The position numbers were made by a program, and so were the translations under genes. Of a stretch of 64,000 nucleotides of DNA, positions 8,849 to 17,847 are shown in pieces. Source of the stretch: Flavonifractor hominis (GTDB taxonomy: Bacteria > Bacillota > Clostridia > Oscillospirales > Oscillospiraceae); NCBI RefSeq assembly GCF_040095835.1, contig NZ_JBBMFT010000002.1:1-64000 (forward strand), read 5' to 3'. Below the pieces are notes generated by a model. It was not told where the DNA came from, did no database searches, and saw only the letters and a list, made by a program, of their open reading frames with translations. How positions within the stretch are numbered: position 1 is the first letter of the stretch; the number at the start of each line of letters is the position of its first letter.

Positions 8849-10840
8849 ATGACGCCCATCAGCACCTGCCAGCCGGAACACCTGCACTATCTGAAGATGC
8901 TGGCCCGGCAGTACCCCAATGTACAGGCGGCCAGTACCGAGATCATCAACCTTCAGGCCATCCTGAACCTGCCCAAGGGGACCGAGCACTTTATCTCTGA
9001 CGTCCACGGGGAGTATGAGGCCTTTCTCCACCTGCTCAACTCGGCCTCCGGCGTGGTGCGGGAGAAGGTGGACGACCTGTTTGCCGCAACCCTGTCCAAA
9101 CACGAGCGGGACCAGCTGGCCACCCTCATTTACTACCCACGGGAGAAGCTGGAGGAGGTGGAGCGGGAGACGGAGGACATGCGGGAGTGGTACCGCATCA
9201 CCTTCCACCGGCTCATTGAGGTCTGCCGCCTGGTGAGCTCCAAGTACACCCGCTCCAAGGTCCGCAAGGCCATGCCGCCGGAGTACGCCTACATCATTGA
9301 CGAGATGCTCCACACCCACTACGGGGACAACGATAAGCGGGACTATTACGAAAAGATCATTTCCACCATCATCGACATCGACCGGGCCTCCAACTTCCTG
9401 GTACAGATGTGCGAGCTCATCAAGCGCCTGGCGGTGGATCACCTGCACCTGGTGGGGGACATCTTTGACCGGGGCCCCCGGGCGGACATCATTCTGGACT
9501 CGCTGCTGGAGTACCACAGCGTGGACATCCAGTGGGGCAACCACGACATCCTGTGGATGGGGGCGGCGTCCGGGTCCCGCACGCTGGTGGCCACGGTGCT
9601 GGCCAATTCCCTGCGCTACAACAATCTGGAGGTCATCGAGACCGGTTACGGCATCTCTCTGCGGCCCCTGTCCGACTTTGCCAACGAGGTGTACGGCGGG
9701 TGCGATACCCACTGCTTTGCCGTCAAGCTCTCGGGAGAGGACGCGGGCAACTTTACCGAGCGGGATAAGCTCCTGGCGGCCCGGATGTACAAGGCCATTA
9801 CCATCATTCTCTTCAAGCTGGAGGGGCAGAAGATCCGGCGCAATCCCGCCTTCGGCATGGACGACCGGCTGCTGCTGGACAAGATCGACTATGCCCACCG
9901 CTGCATCACCCTTCAGGGGGTCACCTATCCCTTGGAAGACACCGACTTCCCCACCGTGGACCGGACCGATCCCTACGCCCTGACACCGGAGGAAAACACC
10001 CTCATCAACCAGCTTACCGCCTCCTTCCGCCACAGCGAAAAGCTCCAGCGGCATGTGCGTTTCCTCTACTCCAAGGGCAGCCTGTACAAGGTGTTCAACG
10101 GCAACCTGCTCTTCCACGGCTGCATCCCCATGACGGCGGAAGGGGAGTTCATGACCTTCGAGACCCGGGAGGGACCGCTGAGCGGCAAGGCCTTCCTGGA
10201 TTATGCCGACCAGACCGCCCGCCGGGCCTACTACAGCCGCCCGGGGAGCGAGGAGCGGGAGTTCGGCATGGACTTCCTCTGGTTCCTGTGGGCCGGGCGC
10301 AACAGCCCCATCTTCGGCCGGGAGCGGATGACCACCTTTGAGCGGCGTCTCATTCTGGACGAGTCCACCTGGACCGAGCCCAAAAATCCCTATTACCAGT
10401 TCTACAACGACCCCGCCGTCTGCGACGCCATGCTGCGGCAGTTCGGCCTGGAGGGCCCCCATTGCCACATCATCAACGGCCACATCCCGGTCAAGTCCAA
10501 AAAGGGGGAGAGCCCCATCAAGGGCGGGGGCAAGCTGCTGGTCATCGACGGCGGCTTCTGCAAGGCCTACCAGAAGACCACCGGCATCGCCGGGTATACC
10601 CTGATCTACAATTCGGCCTGCTTCCGCCTGGTCTCCCATGAGCCCTTTGCCGGGCGGGCCAACGCCATCCGGGAGAACCAGGACATCGCCTCCACCTCGG
10701 TGGTGTTTGAGCGGCTGGAGTCCCGCATGAAGATCGCGGGCACCGACGTGGGCCGCCAGCTCCAGGAGCAGATCGACGATCTGATGGCCCTGCTGTGGGC
10801 CTACCGCAGCGGCGCCATCGTGGAGGACCACAAGGAATAA
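8849..10840 (+). CDS. fbp: Fructose-1,6-bisphosphatase, class III
   Basis: This 663-residue enzyme converts fructose 1,6-bisphosphate to fructose 6-phosphate in gluconeogenesis. It belongs to the Firmicute class III type, built on a metallophosphoesterase fold. Metal-site motifs are visible: FISDVHGEY near residue 50, HLVGDIFDRGPR near residue 203 and WGNHDILWMGAA near residue 230. The later INGHIPVK segment near residue 550 also fits. The length is normal for the family. The ATG at 8849 has GGGAGG upstream, and the promoter lies just before it. A strong bidirectional terminator follows the stop. Confidence 0.96.
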   Translation: MTPISTCQPEHLHYLKMLARQYPNVQAASTEIINLQAILNLPKGTEHFISDVHGEYEAFLHLLNSASGVVREKVDDLFAATLSKHERDQLATLIYYPREKLEEVERETEDMREWYRITFHRLIEVCRLVSSKYTRSKVRKAMPPEYAYIIDEMLHTHYGDNDKRDYYEKIISTIIDIDRASNFLVQMCELIKRLAVDHLHLVGDIFDRGPRADIILDSLLEYHSVDIQWGNHDILWMGAASGSRTLVATVLANSLRYNNLEVIETGYGISLRPLSDFANEVYGGCDTHCFAVKLSGEDAGNFTERDKLLAARMYKAITIILFKLEGQKIRRNPAFGMDDRLLLDKIDYAHRCITLQGVTYPLEDTDFPTVDRTDPYALTPEENTLINQLTASFRHSEKLQRHVRFLYSKGSLYKVFNGNLLFHGCIPMTAEGEFMTFETREGPLSGKAFLDYADQTARRAYYSRPGSEEREFGMDFLWFLWAGRNSPIFGRERMTTFERRLILDESTWTEPKNPYYQFYNDPAVCDAMLRQFGLEGPHCHIINGHIPVKSKKGESPIKGGGKLLVIDGGFCKAYQKTTGIAGYTLIYNSACFRLVSHEPFAGRANAIRENQDIASTSVVFERLESRMKIAGTDVGRQLQEQIDDLMALLWAYRSGAIVEDHKE

Positions 10841-10876
10841 AAAAGGGCCGCATCCCACCGGGATGCGGCCCTTTTA
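10841..10876. terminator. Bidirectional terminator between fbp and apeB
   Basis: A perfect 12-bp stem (GGGCCGCATCCC with GGGATGCGGCCC) is flanked by an A-run and a TTTT-run. The genes on both sides converge here. Confidence 0.92.
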
Positions 10877-10881
10877 CAGGT

Positions 10882-12189
10882 TTAGGGCGTATTCAGACGG
10901 TAGCAGCCGTCACTGGTCTGGGTGAACTGTGCCTGGAAGAAGGCGGTGCACGCCCGGGAGAGGTACTCCGGATCCCGGCTGCCTGCGGTCTCCACCGCCG
11001 CGTGCATGGCCAGCTGGGCCATGCCGATGTCCGCCATGGGAATGCTCACCGCCCGGCCCAGCAGGTTGCCCAGGGTAGAGCCGCCAGGCTCGTCGGCCCG
11101 GTTGGCAAAGATCTGCACCGGCACCTCCGCCCGCTGGCAGATGGCGCGGAACAGACCGGCGGTGAGGCCGGTGGTGGTGTACTTCTGGTTGGCGGAATAC
11201 TTGACCACCACCCCGCCGTTGGGGTAGACCCGGTTGGCCGGGTCGGCCTTTTCCGGGAAGTTGGGGTGGACGGCGTGGCCGTTGTCGGCACTGAGCAGCA
11301 GGCTGTTGGACAGGGCCAGCTGCTGGGCCTGGGGACTGAGGGAGAGGACCTGAGCGATGCGGGCGAGCACGTCGGGCAGGAAGGAGCTCAGCGCTCCCTG
11401 CCGGGTGCCGCTGCCCACCTCCTCATTGTCGAACAGGCAGTAGACCTGACCTGCGTCGGCAAGGGGCTTGGCGTTCAGAAAGCCCTCCAGCGTGGCATAG
11501 GCGCAGCCCAGATCGTCGATGCGGGGGGCCTGGAAGAATTCCCCGCCGGCGCCCAGCAGCACCGGCTCCTGCCGGGGGCAGAGGAACAGGTCGGTGGAGA
11601 GGATGTCCTCCTCTCCACAGCCCAGTTCCCGGGCCAGCAGAGTGGTGAGAGATTCCGCACCCGCCAGGGCGTACAGGGGCTGCATGTCTTTTTGGGCGTT
11701 GTAGTCGTGGCCACGGTTCACGTCCCGCTGCTGGTGGATGGCAAGGCTGGGAATGGTCAGCAGGTCACGGTCCAGATAGACCAGGCGGCCCTCCACCCCC
11801 TCCGGGGTGCGGACCACGGCACGGCCGGCCACCGTCAGCGGGCGGTCCAGCCAGCTGGCGCAGTTCATGCCGCCGTAGCCCTCTGTGGCCAGGCGGATGT
11901 AGCGCTTGTCCCCCTCCAGTACGTCGTTTTTTACATAGAAGGTGGGGCTGTCGCTGTGGGCGGCGGTCATACGCCAGCCGGTGGGGGCCTGCTGGGGCAG
12001 GCGGAAGGCGATAAGGCTGCTCTGATTGCGGGTGGTGTAGTATCCCTTGCCGGGCTCCAGTTCCCACAGAGAACCTTCCTCCAGGCGGATAAAGCCGCCC
12101 TCTTCCAGTAGTGCAGCGGCACTGCGCACCGCGTGATAGGGGCTGGGACTGTTCTGTATGTACTGCATCAGGCGTTGGGTTGTCTGCAT
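10882..12189 (-). CDS. apeB: M18 family aminopeptidase
   Basis: This 435-residue zinc aminopeptidase has the DNPEP/ApeB fold and removes N-terminal residues from peptides in the cytoplasm. Metal-site motifs are visible: MTAAHSDSPTF near residue 80 (first metal histidine), DDLGCAYATLEGF near residue 230, CLFDNEEVGSGT near residue 262 (catalytic and bridging glutamates) and SADNGHAVHPN near residue 305. The start at 12189 was chosen because AAAGGAGG lies eight bases upstream. Longer in-frame readings run through the promoter and a duplicated region. It is probably a single-gene unit. Confidence 0.94.
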   Translation of the reverse strand: MQTTQRLMQYIQNSPSPYHAVRSAAALLEEGGFIRLEEGSLWELEPGKGYYTTRNQSSLIAFRLPQQAPTGWRMTAAHSDSPTFYVKNDVLEGDKRYIRLATEGYGGMNCASWLDRPLTVAGRAVVRTPEGVEGRLVYLDRDLLTIPSLAIHQQRDVNRGHDYNAQKDMQPLYALAGAESLTTLLARELGCGEEDILSTDLFLCPRQEPVLLGAGGEFFQAPRIDDLGCAYATLEGFLNAKPLADAGQVYCLFDNEEVGSGTRQGALSSFLPDVLARIAQVLSLSPQAQQLALSNSLLLSADNGHAVHPNFPEKADPANRVYPNGGVVVKYSANQKYTTTGLTAGLFRAICQRAEVPVQIFANRADEPGGSTLGNLLGRAVSIPMADIGMAQLAMHAAVETAGSRDPEYLSRACTAFFQAQFTQTSDGCYRLNTP

Positions 12190-12213
12190 GATGGTATCCT
12201 CCTTTGCCGGTCC

Positions 12214-12242
12214 ATTATAAGCCTTTGTCCGTGCCGTGTACA
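12214..12242 (-). promoter_or_regulatory. Promoter of apeB
   Basis: On the minus strand: TGTACA (12237-12242), a 17-base spacer and TATAAT (12214-12219), about 25 bases upstream of the start codon. Confidence 0.7.
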
Positions 12243-12252
12243 GTGCCGGACG

Positions 12253-12346
12253 AAAAAAAGCCCCCCGGCTGTGCCGGGGGGCTTTTGCAGATTTGTTAAT
12301 TGCCTTCGTCCTGCATGGCCTTCTCCTGAGCGGCAGGAGGAGCGTC
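12253..12346 (-). repeat. Partial duplicate of the EF-G paralogue 3' end plus its terminator
   Basis: This stretch repeats 12522-12631 almost base for base: the terminator stem (GCCCCCCGGC / GCCGGGGGGC) followed by the last codons of the EF-G paralogue, read on the minus strand. Relative to the true gene end it lacks 18 bases between two ATGGCCTT-like words. About 175 unique bases lie between the copies, including a CGGCGGAACAGGTTCCGCCG palindrome near 12353. The stem plus T-run (12253-12286) should itself terminate transcription on the minus strand. No gene is supported in 12190-12562. Confidence 0.85.
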
Positions 12347-12521
12347 TGTCCCGGCGGAACAGGTTCCGCCGGGAGCCCTGTGGGCGTTATTTGATCTGCT
12401 CGGGGCAAGTGAATGGCCCCGGCATCAAGGTTTTGTGCCGTTGGCCCAAAACGCTTGAACGGCGCAAAGTGCCGCCCCGTCTTTGGCGGGGCCCCTGAGG
12501 CCGCTCTCCCTGCCGCCAACA

Positions 12522-12554
12522 AGAAAGCCCCCCGGCTGTGCCGGGGGGCTTTTG
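12522..12554 (-). terminator. Terminator of the EF-G paralogue
   Basis: The stem AGCCCCCCGGC / GCCGGGGGGCT lies directly after the TAA of the gene read on the minus strand. It is the original of the duplicated copy at 12253-12286. Confidence 0.8.
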
Positions 12555-12562
12555 CAAATTTG

Positions 12563-14641
12563 TTAATTGCCTTCGTCCTGCATGGCCTTGGCGGCCTCGA
12601 TGGCCTTCTCCTGAGCGGCAGGAGGAGCGTCCTCATAGCGGACAAAGTGGAAGGTGAAGGAACCGCGGCCCTGGGTCATGCTGCGCAGGTCGATGGCGTA
12701 GCGGCCCATCTCAGCCATAGGCACCTCGGCCTCCACGATCTGGTTGCCCTCGCCGTCGGGGTTCATGCCCATTACGCGGCCGCGGCGCTTGTTCAGATCG
12801 CCGATGACGTCGCCCATATAGCTGTCGGGGATGGTGACCTTCAGCTCGCCGATGGGCTCCAGCAGCACAGGGCTGGCCTGGGGCATACCGGCCTTGTAAG
12901 CCAGCTGTACGGCGGTCTTGAACGCCATTTCGGAGGAGTCCACCGGGTGATAGGAGCCGTCAAACAGGGTGGCCTTCAGATACACCACGGGGTAGCCGGC
13001 CAGCACACCATGGACCACAGCTTCCCGCATGCCCTTTTCGACAGCGGGGAAGTAGTTCTTGGGCACAGCGCCGCCCACGACTTCCTCACAGAACTGCAGC
13101 TCCTCGGTATCGCCGGGCTCGAAACGCATCCACACGTCGCCGAACTGGCCGTGGCCGCCGGTCTGCTTCTTGTGGCGGCCCTGGACCTCCACCTTCTTAC
13201 GGATCTTCTCCCGGTAGGCGACGCGGGGCTCACTGAGCTCGGCGTCCACGCCGAAGCGGCTCTTCAGCCGGGAGACGATCACGTCCATCTGCATATCGCC
13301 GGTGCCAGAGATCACCATCTGGTGAGTCTCGGCGTTGTTGACCCACTTGAAGGTCAGATCCTCTTCGTTCAGACGGGTAAGGCCGGCGGCAATCTTGTCC
13401 TCCTGACCTTTGGCCTTGGGCGTGATGGCCACAGAGTAGCAGGGCTCGGGGAAGGGGATGGGCTCCATCTTGACCACCTTGCGGGGATCAGAGAGGGTAT
13501 CGCCCGTCTTGACCTTGTCCATCTTGCCGATAGCGCCGATGTCGCCGCACTCCAGCTCCTTGACCTCTTCGGCCTTCTTGCCCTTCATGACATACAGCCG
13601 GCCCAGCTTCTCCGTAGCGCCGGTACGGGAGTTGACCACCTGCATATCGGGCTTCAGGTTGCCGGAGAGCACCTTGACGAAGGAATACTTGCCGTACTGG
13701 TCGGAGACAGTCTTCCACACCAGAGCGCAGGGCAGAGCGCCGGGGGAGGCCACGAATTCATCCAGATCGCCCTTTTCGTTCTCACCCATCAGGGGGCGGC
13801 CCTCCAGCGGAGAGGGCAGCAGCTCCACGATGGTATCCAGCAGCATACGGGTGCCCAGACCGGTGACGGCCGAGCCGCACACCACGGGGAAGAGGGACAG
13901 ATCCTTCACGCCCGCCCGCAGGCCCTGGATCATCTCGGCATAGGTAAAGTCCTCACCGGAGAAATATTTTTCCATCAGCTCCTCGCTGGTCTCAGCCACC
14001 GACTCCTTCAGGGCGTCGTACAGCTCGTCCAGCACGGGCTTCTTGTCCTCGGGCACGTCGATTTCCACACGCTCGCCCTTGGGACCGGCTTCAAAGGCGC
14101 GCTTATGAAGCACGTCGATAAAGCCGATGACCTTTTTGTCCGCATCCCAGATGGGGGCGGCCACAGGGGCGATGTTCTTGCCAAAACGCTCCCGCAGGGT
14201 GTCAAAGGCGGCGTTATAGTCGGAGTTATCCTCGTCGGTCTTGGAAATATAAATCACCCGGGGCACACCGCGGCGCTCGCACAGCTTCCACGCCTTCTCA
14301 GCGCCTACGCTCATGCCGCCCTTGGCGGAGCAGACGATGATGGCGGCGTCGGACACGTGGAGGGCCTCGATGACCTCGCCGGAGAAATCAAAGTAACCCG
14401 GAGTATCCAGCACATTGATCTTACAGCCGTTGTACTCGATGGGAGCCACTGCGGTGGAGATGGAAATCTGGCGACGGGTCTCCTCGGGATCATAATCGCA
14501 AACGGTGTTGCCGTCGGCGGGGGTGCCCAGCCGCACGGTTCCGCCGGTCAAATACAGCATGCTCTCAGCCAGGGAGGTCTTACCGTTTCCACCGTGGCCC
14601 AGCAGACAGACATTGCGGATATTTTGTACGGAATAGCTCAT
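12563..14641 (-). CDS. Elongation factor G paralogue (translational GTPase)
   Basis: This 692-residue protein has the EF-G domain layout: G domain (about 1-270), then domains II-V. It is not the main translocase, because the nucleotide motifs differ from canonical EF-G: GHGGNGKT (15-22) instead of AHxDxGKT, DTPGYFDF (79-86) and SKTD (133-136) in place of NKxD. These variants mark the second EF-G-like protein common in Firmicutes, whose exact role is unsettled. A promoter (TTGTAT, 17 bases, TATAAT) lies at 14714-14742 and a terminator follows. It stands alone rather than in the rpsL-rpsG-fusA cluster, which supports the paralogue assignment. Confidence 0.92.
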   Translation of the reverse strand: MSYSVQNIRNVCLLGHGGNGKTSLAESMLYLTGGTVRLGTPADGNTVCDYDPEETRRQISISTAVAPIEYNGCKINVLDTPGYFDFSGEVIEALHVSDAAIIVCSAKGGMSVGAEKAWKLCERRGVPRVIYISKTDEDNSDYNAAFDTLRERFGKNIAPVAAPIWDADKKVIGFIDVLHKRAFEAGPKGERVEIDVPEDKKPVLDELYDALKESVAETSEELMEKYFSGEDFTYAEMIQGLRAGVKDLSLFPVVCGSAVTGLGTRMLLDTIVELLPSPLEGRPLMGENEKGDLDEFVASPGALPCALVWKTVSDQYGKYSFVKVLSGNLKPDMQVVNSRTGATEKLGRLYVMKGKKAEEVKELECGDIGAIGKMDKVKTGDTLSDPRKVVKMEPIPFPEPCYSVAITPKAKGQEDKIAAGLTRLNEEDLTFKWVNNAETHQMVISGTGDMQMDVIVSRLKSRFGVDAELSEPRVAYREKIRKKVEVQGRHKKQTGGHGQFGDVWMRFEPGDTEELQFCEEVVGGAVPKNYFPAVEKGMREAVVHGVLAGYPVVYLKATLFDGSYHPVDSSEMAFKTAVQLAYKAGMPQASPVLLEPIGELKVTIPDSYMGDVIGDLNKRRGRVMGMNPDGEGNQIVEAEVPMAEMGRYAIDLRSMTQGRGSFTFHFVRYEDAPPAAQEKAIEAAKAMQDEGN

Positions 14642-14713
14642 TTCTTGTTTCCTCTCCTTACATTTGGAATCGGGTAACAGCGCTCCCGAGGGACTGGATC
14701 ACTGTTATTGTTG

Positions 14714-14742
14714 ATTATACATTAAATGGAGATAAGATACAA
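14714..14742 (-). promoter_or_regulatory. Promoter of the EF-G paralogue
   Basis: On the minus strand: TTGTAT (14737-14742), a 17-base spacer and a perfect TATAAT (14714-14719), about 73 bases before the start. A 5' leader of roughly 65 nt is implied. Confidence 0.8.
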
Positions 14743-14764
14743 CTGGAATTTTAGAAAAATCGCG

Positions 14765-14799
14765 CAAAAAGCCCCGGCGCGTCTGCGCCGGGGCTTTTG
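14765..14799 (-). terminator. Terminator after the DUF4179 gene
   Basis: The stem AAGCCCCGGCGC / GCGCCGGGGCTT has a GTCT loop and a T-run on the minus strand. It immediately follows the stop of the DUF4179 gene. Confidence 0.88.
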
Positions 14800-14803
14800 A
14801 GGG

Positions 14804-16183
14804 TCAGGAGAGGGGGATGGTCTGGCCGTTGAGGGTGACCGAGACCAACTGGTCCGGGTCGATGGGGTCCTCAAATTCCCACATCACCCAGCCTGCCTGC
14901 TGGCTCCACACCTCGTCGTAATAGGCAGGGGCAAGCACGGTGCCGTCGGCCATGGTGACGGTGAGGGAGAGCTCAGCACCGTTGAGCATACAGGGCGCTT
15001 CCTGCCCTTCAGGTGTGGTAAAGTCGGCGCAGACGCTGAGGGGGGAGACGGTGAGCTGGTGCAGCTGGGCGTCATGGGCCCGGCCGTAGGGCTGTTCCCC
15101 GTTCTGGGTGTAGGGGAGCACCAGCGGCTCCGCTGGGGCGGCGGTGCGCAGATCCATCACCTCCACCGGTACGGTGACCGCCCAATTTCCTTCAATCCGT
15201 CCCCCCGCCACCGAGTAATCGGCAGAAAGACAGAGCAGGTCCAGGTATTCCAAGGTGTCCGGCGTCAGACTGGGCAGGCAGAAGTCCCACCCTCCCTCCA
15301 CAGCGGTGCAGATGGCGTTACCCACGCCCTGATCTGGCCAGCGCTCGGGGTTTTCCGGGTCGTATAGGTAGTAATCCACCCGGAAGGGGCACTCGCCGTC
15401 TGTGATGGGGGAGACCTTTTCCCCTTGGGCAAAGCGGATGTGGAAAGATCCATCAGAGGCAAAACCTATGGAGGAGATGGACACATCTCCATCCTCCCCC
15501 AAAACCATGGGGTTCTGGTCCGACAGGAGGACGGTGGTGCCGGCGTCGGTAACGGTGCTCTCCAAGGTCTCGGTGGGGAGTTCATCCCGGTCCAGCACCA
15601 GTTCCGCCTGCCTGTGGCCGGGAATAAAATAGGTGGCGTCCAGGCGGACCCGGGTGGGGGGAGTGCCGGCCAGGTCGGCGGTGCCCCGGCTGTACACCAG
15701 GGTAGCCAGATGCTGCTCCGGGTCGTAGGAGAGCACCTCCAGGCCCTTGCCTCCGTTGCCCCAGTCAAACTGCCCGCCGGTTTCTTGGGAGAGGATCAGA
15801 TCACTTGTTGTGTCCGCGTCCAAAAGGGCCCCGGTCCGATCCTGCACGGTGAAGTAGAGCCGGGTGACCCGGGTGTCCGCCAGAGCGGCCAGCACCTCGA
15901 TGCGGATGCCCTGGTCCTCACAGGCGGCCTCCACCTGCGTGGCGTAGGAGGCACGGTTCCCCAAGTCGTTCTGGATGGCCTGCCAGAGGGTGGGGCCAGC
16001 GGCCAGGGCGGTGACGGTGAGGACGGCGGCAGTGGCCAGAGCGGCCAGTCCCCGGCGGGTCAGATGGCGGCGGGGCTTCTCCCTGTTGGAGGATGCGGTC
16101 CGCACCCGGTCCTTGGTGGCCTCCACCAGCGCGGGGCTGGGGTTGATGGAATCAAACTGCGCGCGATACTCTGGTTCAAACAC
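14804..16183 (-). CDS. DUF4179 membrane protein, probable anti-sigma factor
   Basis: This 459-residue protein has a short cytoplasmic N-terminus, one transmembrane segment (about residues 48-66, GLAALATAAVLTVTALAAG) and a large extracytoplasmic part. The DUF4179-like region follows directly after the membrane segment. Such proteins are usually encoded behind ECF sigma factors and hold them inactive. Here its start overlaps the end of the sigma gene by eight bases, implying translational coupling. The rest of the external domain (about 200-459) is unassigned. The partner assignment comes from position, not from a recognised binding motif. Confidence 0.8.
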   Translation of the reverse strand: MFEPEYRAQFDSINPSPALVEATKDRVRTASSNREKPRRHLTRRGLAALATAAVLTVTALAAGPTLWQAIQNDLGNRASYATQVEAACEDQGIRIEVLAALADTRVTRLYFTVQDRTGALLDADTTSDLILSQETGGQFDWGNGGKGLEVLSYDPEQHLATLVYSRGTADLAGTPPTRVRLDATYFIPGHRQAELVLDRDELPTETLESTVTDAGTTVLLSDQNPMVLGEDGDVSISSIGFASDGSFHIRFAQGEKVSPITDGECPFRVDYYLYDPENPERWPDQGVGNAICTAVEGGWDFCLPSLTPDTLEYLDLLCLSADYSVAGGRIEGNWAVTVPVEVMDLRTAAPAEPLVLPYTQNGEQPYGRAHDAQLHQLTVSPLSVCADFTTPEGQEAPCMLNGAELSLTVTMADGTVLAPAYYDEVWSQQAGWVMWEFEDPIDPDQLVSVTLNGQTIPLS

Positions 16184-16670
16184 AGGAACTACCCCCTTCT
16201 TGCAGATCCTCTCGCAGCTGCCGCCGGGCCCGCATCAGGCGGGTGCGTACGGCGGACTCCGATTTGCCCAGCAGGGCTGCGATCTCCGGTGTGCTGTACT
16301 GTTCGTAGTAATAGAGATGAACTGTCACCCGCAATTCCGGGCTCAGACGTGCCAGACAGGCATCCAGATCGTCCGGCGGCGGTTCCGGGCCGGGCTGGAT
16401 ACAGTGCTCGGCCGCCTCCAGCGGCGCGGTGCGCCGGCGGAAGGGATTGCGCCAGTAGGAATTGGAACAATTGATAGTCACCCGGCAAAACCAGGCTTTT
16501 TCGTGGGCGGGGCTGTCAAACACCGGGGCCTTGCTGACGTAACGGAGAAAGACCTCCTGAAAGATGTCGTCCGCCTCCTCCCGGCTGCGGGTACGGGCGA
16601 AGGCCAGTTTGTAGACCATGGAGGCGTATTTTTCCACCATGGCCTCTGCGGGGCACGGCTGCGGCTGCAT
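16176..16670 (-). CDS. ECF-type RNA polymerase sigma factor
   Basis: This 164-residue sigma-70-family protein has region 2 at about residues 10-75 (VEKYASMVYKLAFARTRSRE, then DIFQEVFLRY) and region 4 at about 105-155, whose helix-turn-helix reads YSTPEIAALLGKSESAVRTR. There is no region 3, as expected for the ECF group. AAAGGAGGG precedes the ATG. An upstream element resembling an ECF promoter (16719-16745) suggests self-regulation. The DUF4179 gene follows with an eight-base overlap, and the two should form a sigma/anti-sigma unit. The stress signal is unknown. Confidence 0.92.
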   Translation of the reverse strand: MQPQPCPAEAMVEKYASMVYKLAFARTRSREEADDIFQEVFLRYVSKAPVFDSPAHEKAWFCRVTINCSNSYWRNPFRRRTAPLEAAEHCIQPGPEPPPDDLDACLARLSPELRVTVHLYYYEQYSTPEIAALLGKSESAVRTRLMRARRQLREDLQEGGSSCV

Positions 16671-16718
16671 ACAGAACTCCCTCCTTTTGTGGACATTGCG
16701 TGGAGCCGTTCACTTAAA

Positions 16719-16745
16719 CTACGCAGACAGGGGGAAAAACGTCGC
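16719..16745 (-). promoter_or_regulatory. Candidate ECF (auto-regulated) promoter
   Basis: On the minus strand, GCGACG (16740-16745) followed by a T-run lies 16 bases from CGTAG (16719-16723), about 50 bases before the sigma gene. The CGT-type -10, GC-containing -35 and 16-base spacing fit ECF promoters better than sigma-A. Recognition by the adjacent sigma factor is inferred. Confidence 0.45.
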
Positions 16746-16752
16746 ACAAAAG

Positions 16753-16789
16753 GCAAAAAAACACGGCCGGCAAAGGCCGGCCGTGCTTG
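16753..16789 (-). terminator. Terminator of the dusB-sigma-anti-sigma operon
   Basis: The stem CACGGCCGG / CCGGCCGTG is followed on the minus strand by a run of seven T. It lies directly after the anti-sigma stop codon. Confidence 0.9.
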
Positions 16790-17821
16790 TTACGGGGTTT
16801 CGGTTCGGATCTCGCTTCCGTCCAGGGATACCAGGTAAACGATTGTGGCGTTTTCCCCTTCTTCGCAGACGCGCTGGAATCGGTAGAACTTCCCGTCGGA
16901 GGACAGGCCCAGACCCGTCACCTCGATGGATGCGGGCTGTGGAGAGGCCTGGGGATCGGTTTCGCCGTTCTCTTCTTCCTCCAGCCAGAGCAGCAGCGCC
17001 GCACGTGCCTCTTCCTCGCTGAGGACAGTGGGAGTGGCGCTGGGGGCAGGCTCTGCAGCCGGAGCGATGGTGAGGGGAGATGCAGAGCGCAGGCCGTTGG
17101 GATCCTCAGCGGGGGAGGGCTGGGGCGTGGGGGCGGATTCCGCCGCGGGCGCAGTGGGCGCTGCGGGGGGCTGGGTGCCGCCGGATGCGCCGGACGCCTG
17201 CTTCTCGGACTGACTGGTAAAGCCAACCTGGCTATCCGGCTGTGCTGCACCACCGGCGTCTTCCGGTACGGCTTCGTTAACCGGGGGCGCGGAAGCCTGC
17301 TGGGGCTGCGCGGCGGATTCCGGTTCGTCCTGGACAGTGGCTGTATTGGGAGAAACGTCCGAGGCGCTTCCCGTCTGGGAGGACTCGTCTTCGGGGGCCT
17401 GGGCGCTGTCATTGCCGGCGACGTCGGACATTGCCGGCGCCTGGAGCTGGGTACGCGCCAGGTCGGAAGCCGGACTGCCTGCGGCGTTCCACTCCCGCAG
17501 CGGACCGCTGCCCACCAGGACGATGGCCAACACGGCAGCCAGCGAAGCCCAGGCCTTCCAGCGAACCTTTTTCCGGGCGGGCGGGGCGAAGGGAATGGGT
17601 GTCTCCGCCGCGATGCGGGCCATCACCCCGTCCTTCAGGCCGGCAGGCGGCGGGACCTCCTGCCGGGGCATGGCCTCGTGCAGAGCGGTCAGGTCGGCCA
17701 GAAGGGCGCGGCACTGGGGGCATTGGGCCAGATGGGCCTCCAGCCGGGCCGCTTCCTCCGCCGTCAGTTCTCCGTCCAGCTGGGCGCTGATGAGCTCCAG
17801 CGCCGCTTCACACTCCTGCAT
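16790..17821 (-). CDS. Zinc-finger anti-sigma factor with long extracytoplasmic tail
   Basis: This 343-residue protein has an N-terminal ZAS/zf-HC2 domain with the HLAQCPQC motif (H-x3-C-x2-C, about residues 29-36) that binds the sigma factor. A transmembrane segment follows (about 91-105, WASLAAVLAIVLVGSG). Next comes a low-complexity Pro/Ala/Ser-rich stretch (about 115-255) and a small C-terminal domain (about 265-343). It lies 26 bases behind the sigma-W-like gene and so is its probable partner. GGAAAGGAGGG precedes the ATG. The low-complexity stretch suggests an extended spacer through the cell wall. Confidence 0.88.
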   Translation of the reverse strand: MQECEAALELISAQLDGELTAEEAARLEAHLAQCPQCRALLADLTALHEAMPRQEVPPPAGLKDGVMARIAAETPIPFAPPARKKVRWKAWASLAAVLAIVLVGSGPLREWNAAGSPASDLARTQLQAPAMSDVAGNDSAQAPEDESSQTGSASDVSPNTATVQDEPESAAQPQQASAPPVNEAVPEDAGGAAQPDSQVGFTSQSEKQASGASGGTQPPAAPTAPAAESAPTPQPSPAEDPNGLRSASPLTIAPAAEPAPSATPTVLSEEEARAALLLWLEEEENGETDPQASPQPASIEVTGLGLSSDGKFYRFQRVCEEGENATIVYLVSLDGSEIRTETP

Positions 17822-17847
17822 GCCGCATCCCTCCTTTCCTTAGTCGG

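Noticed and set aside
8408..10858. Minus-strand frame of 816 codons across fbp
   Set aside because: Shadow of the fbp gene, which has all metallophosphoesterase motifs on the other strand.
12413..14677. Plus-strand frame of 754 codons over the EF-G paralogue
   Set aside because: Antisense to a gene with clear GTPase motifs. The predicted product is His/Gly/Leu-rich and featureless.
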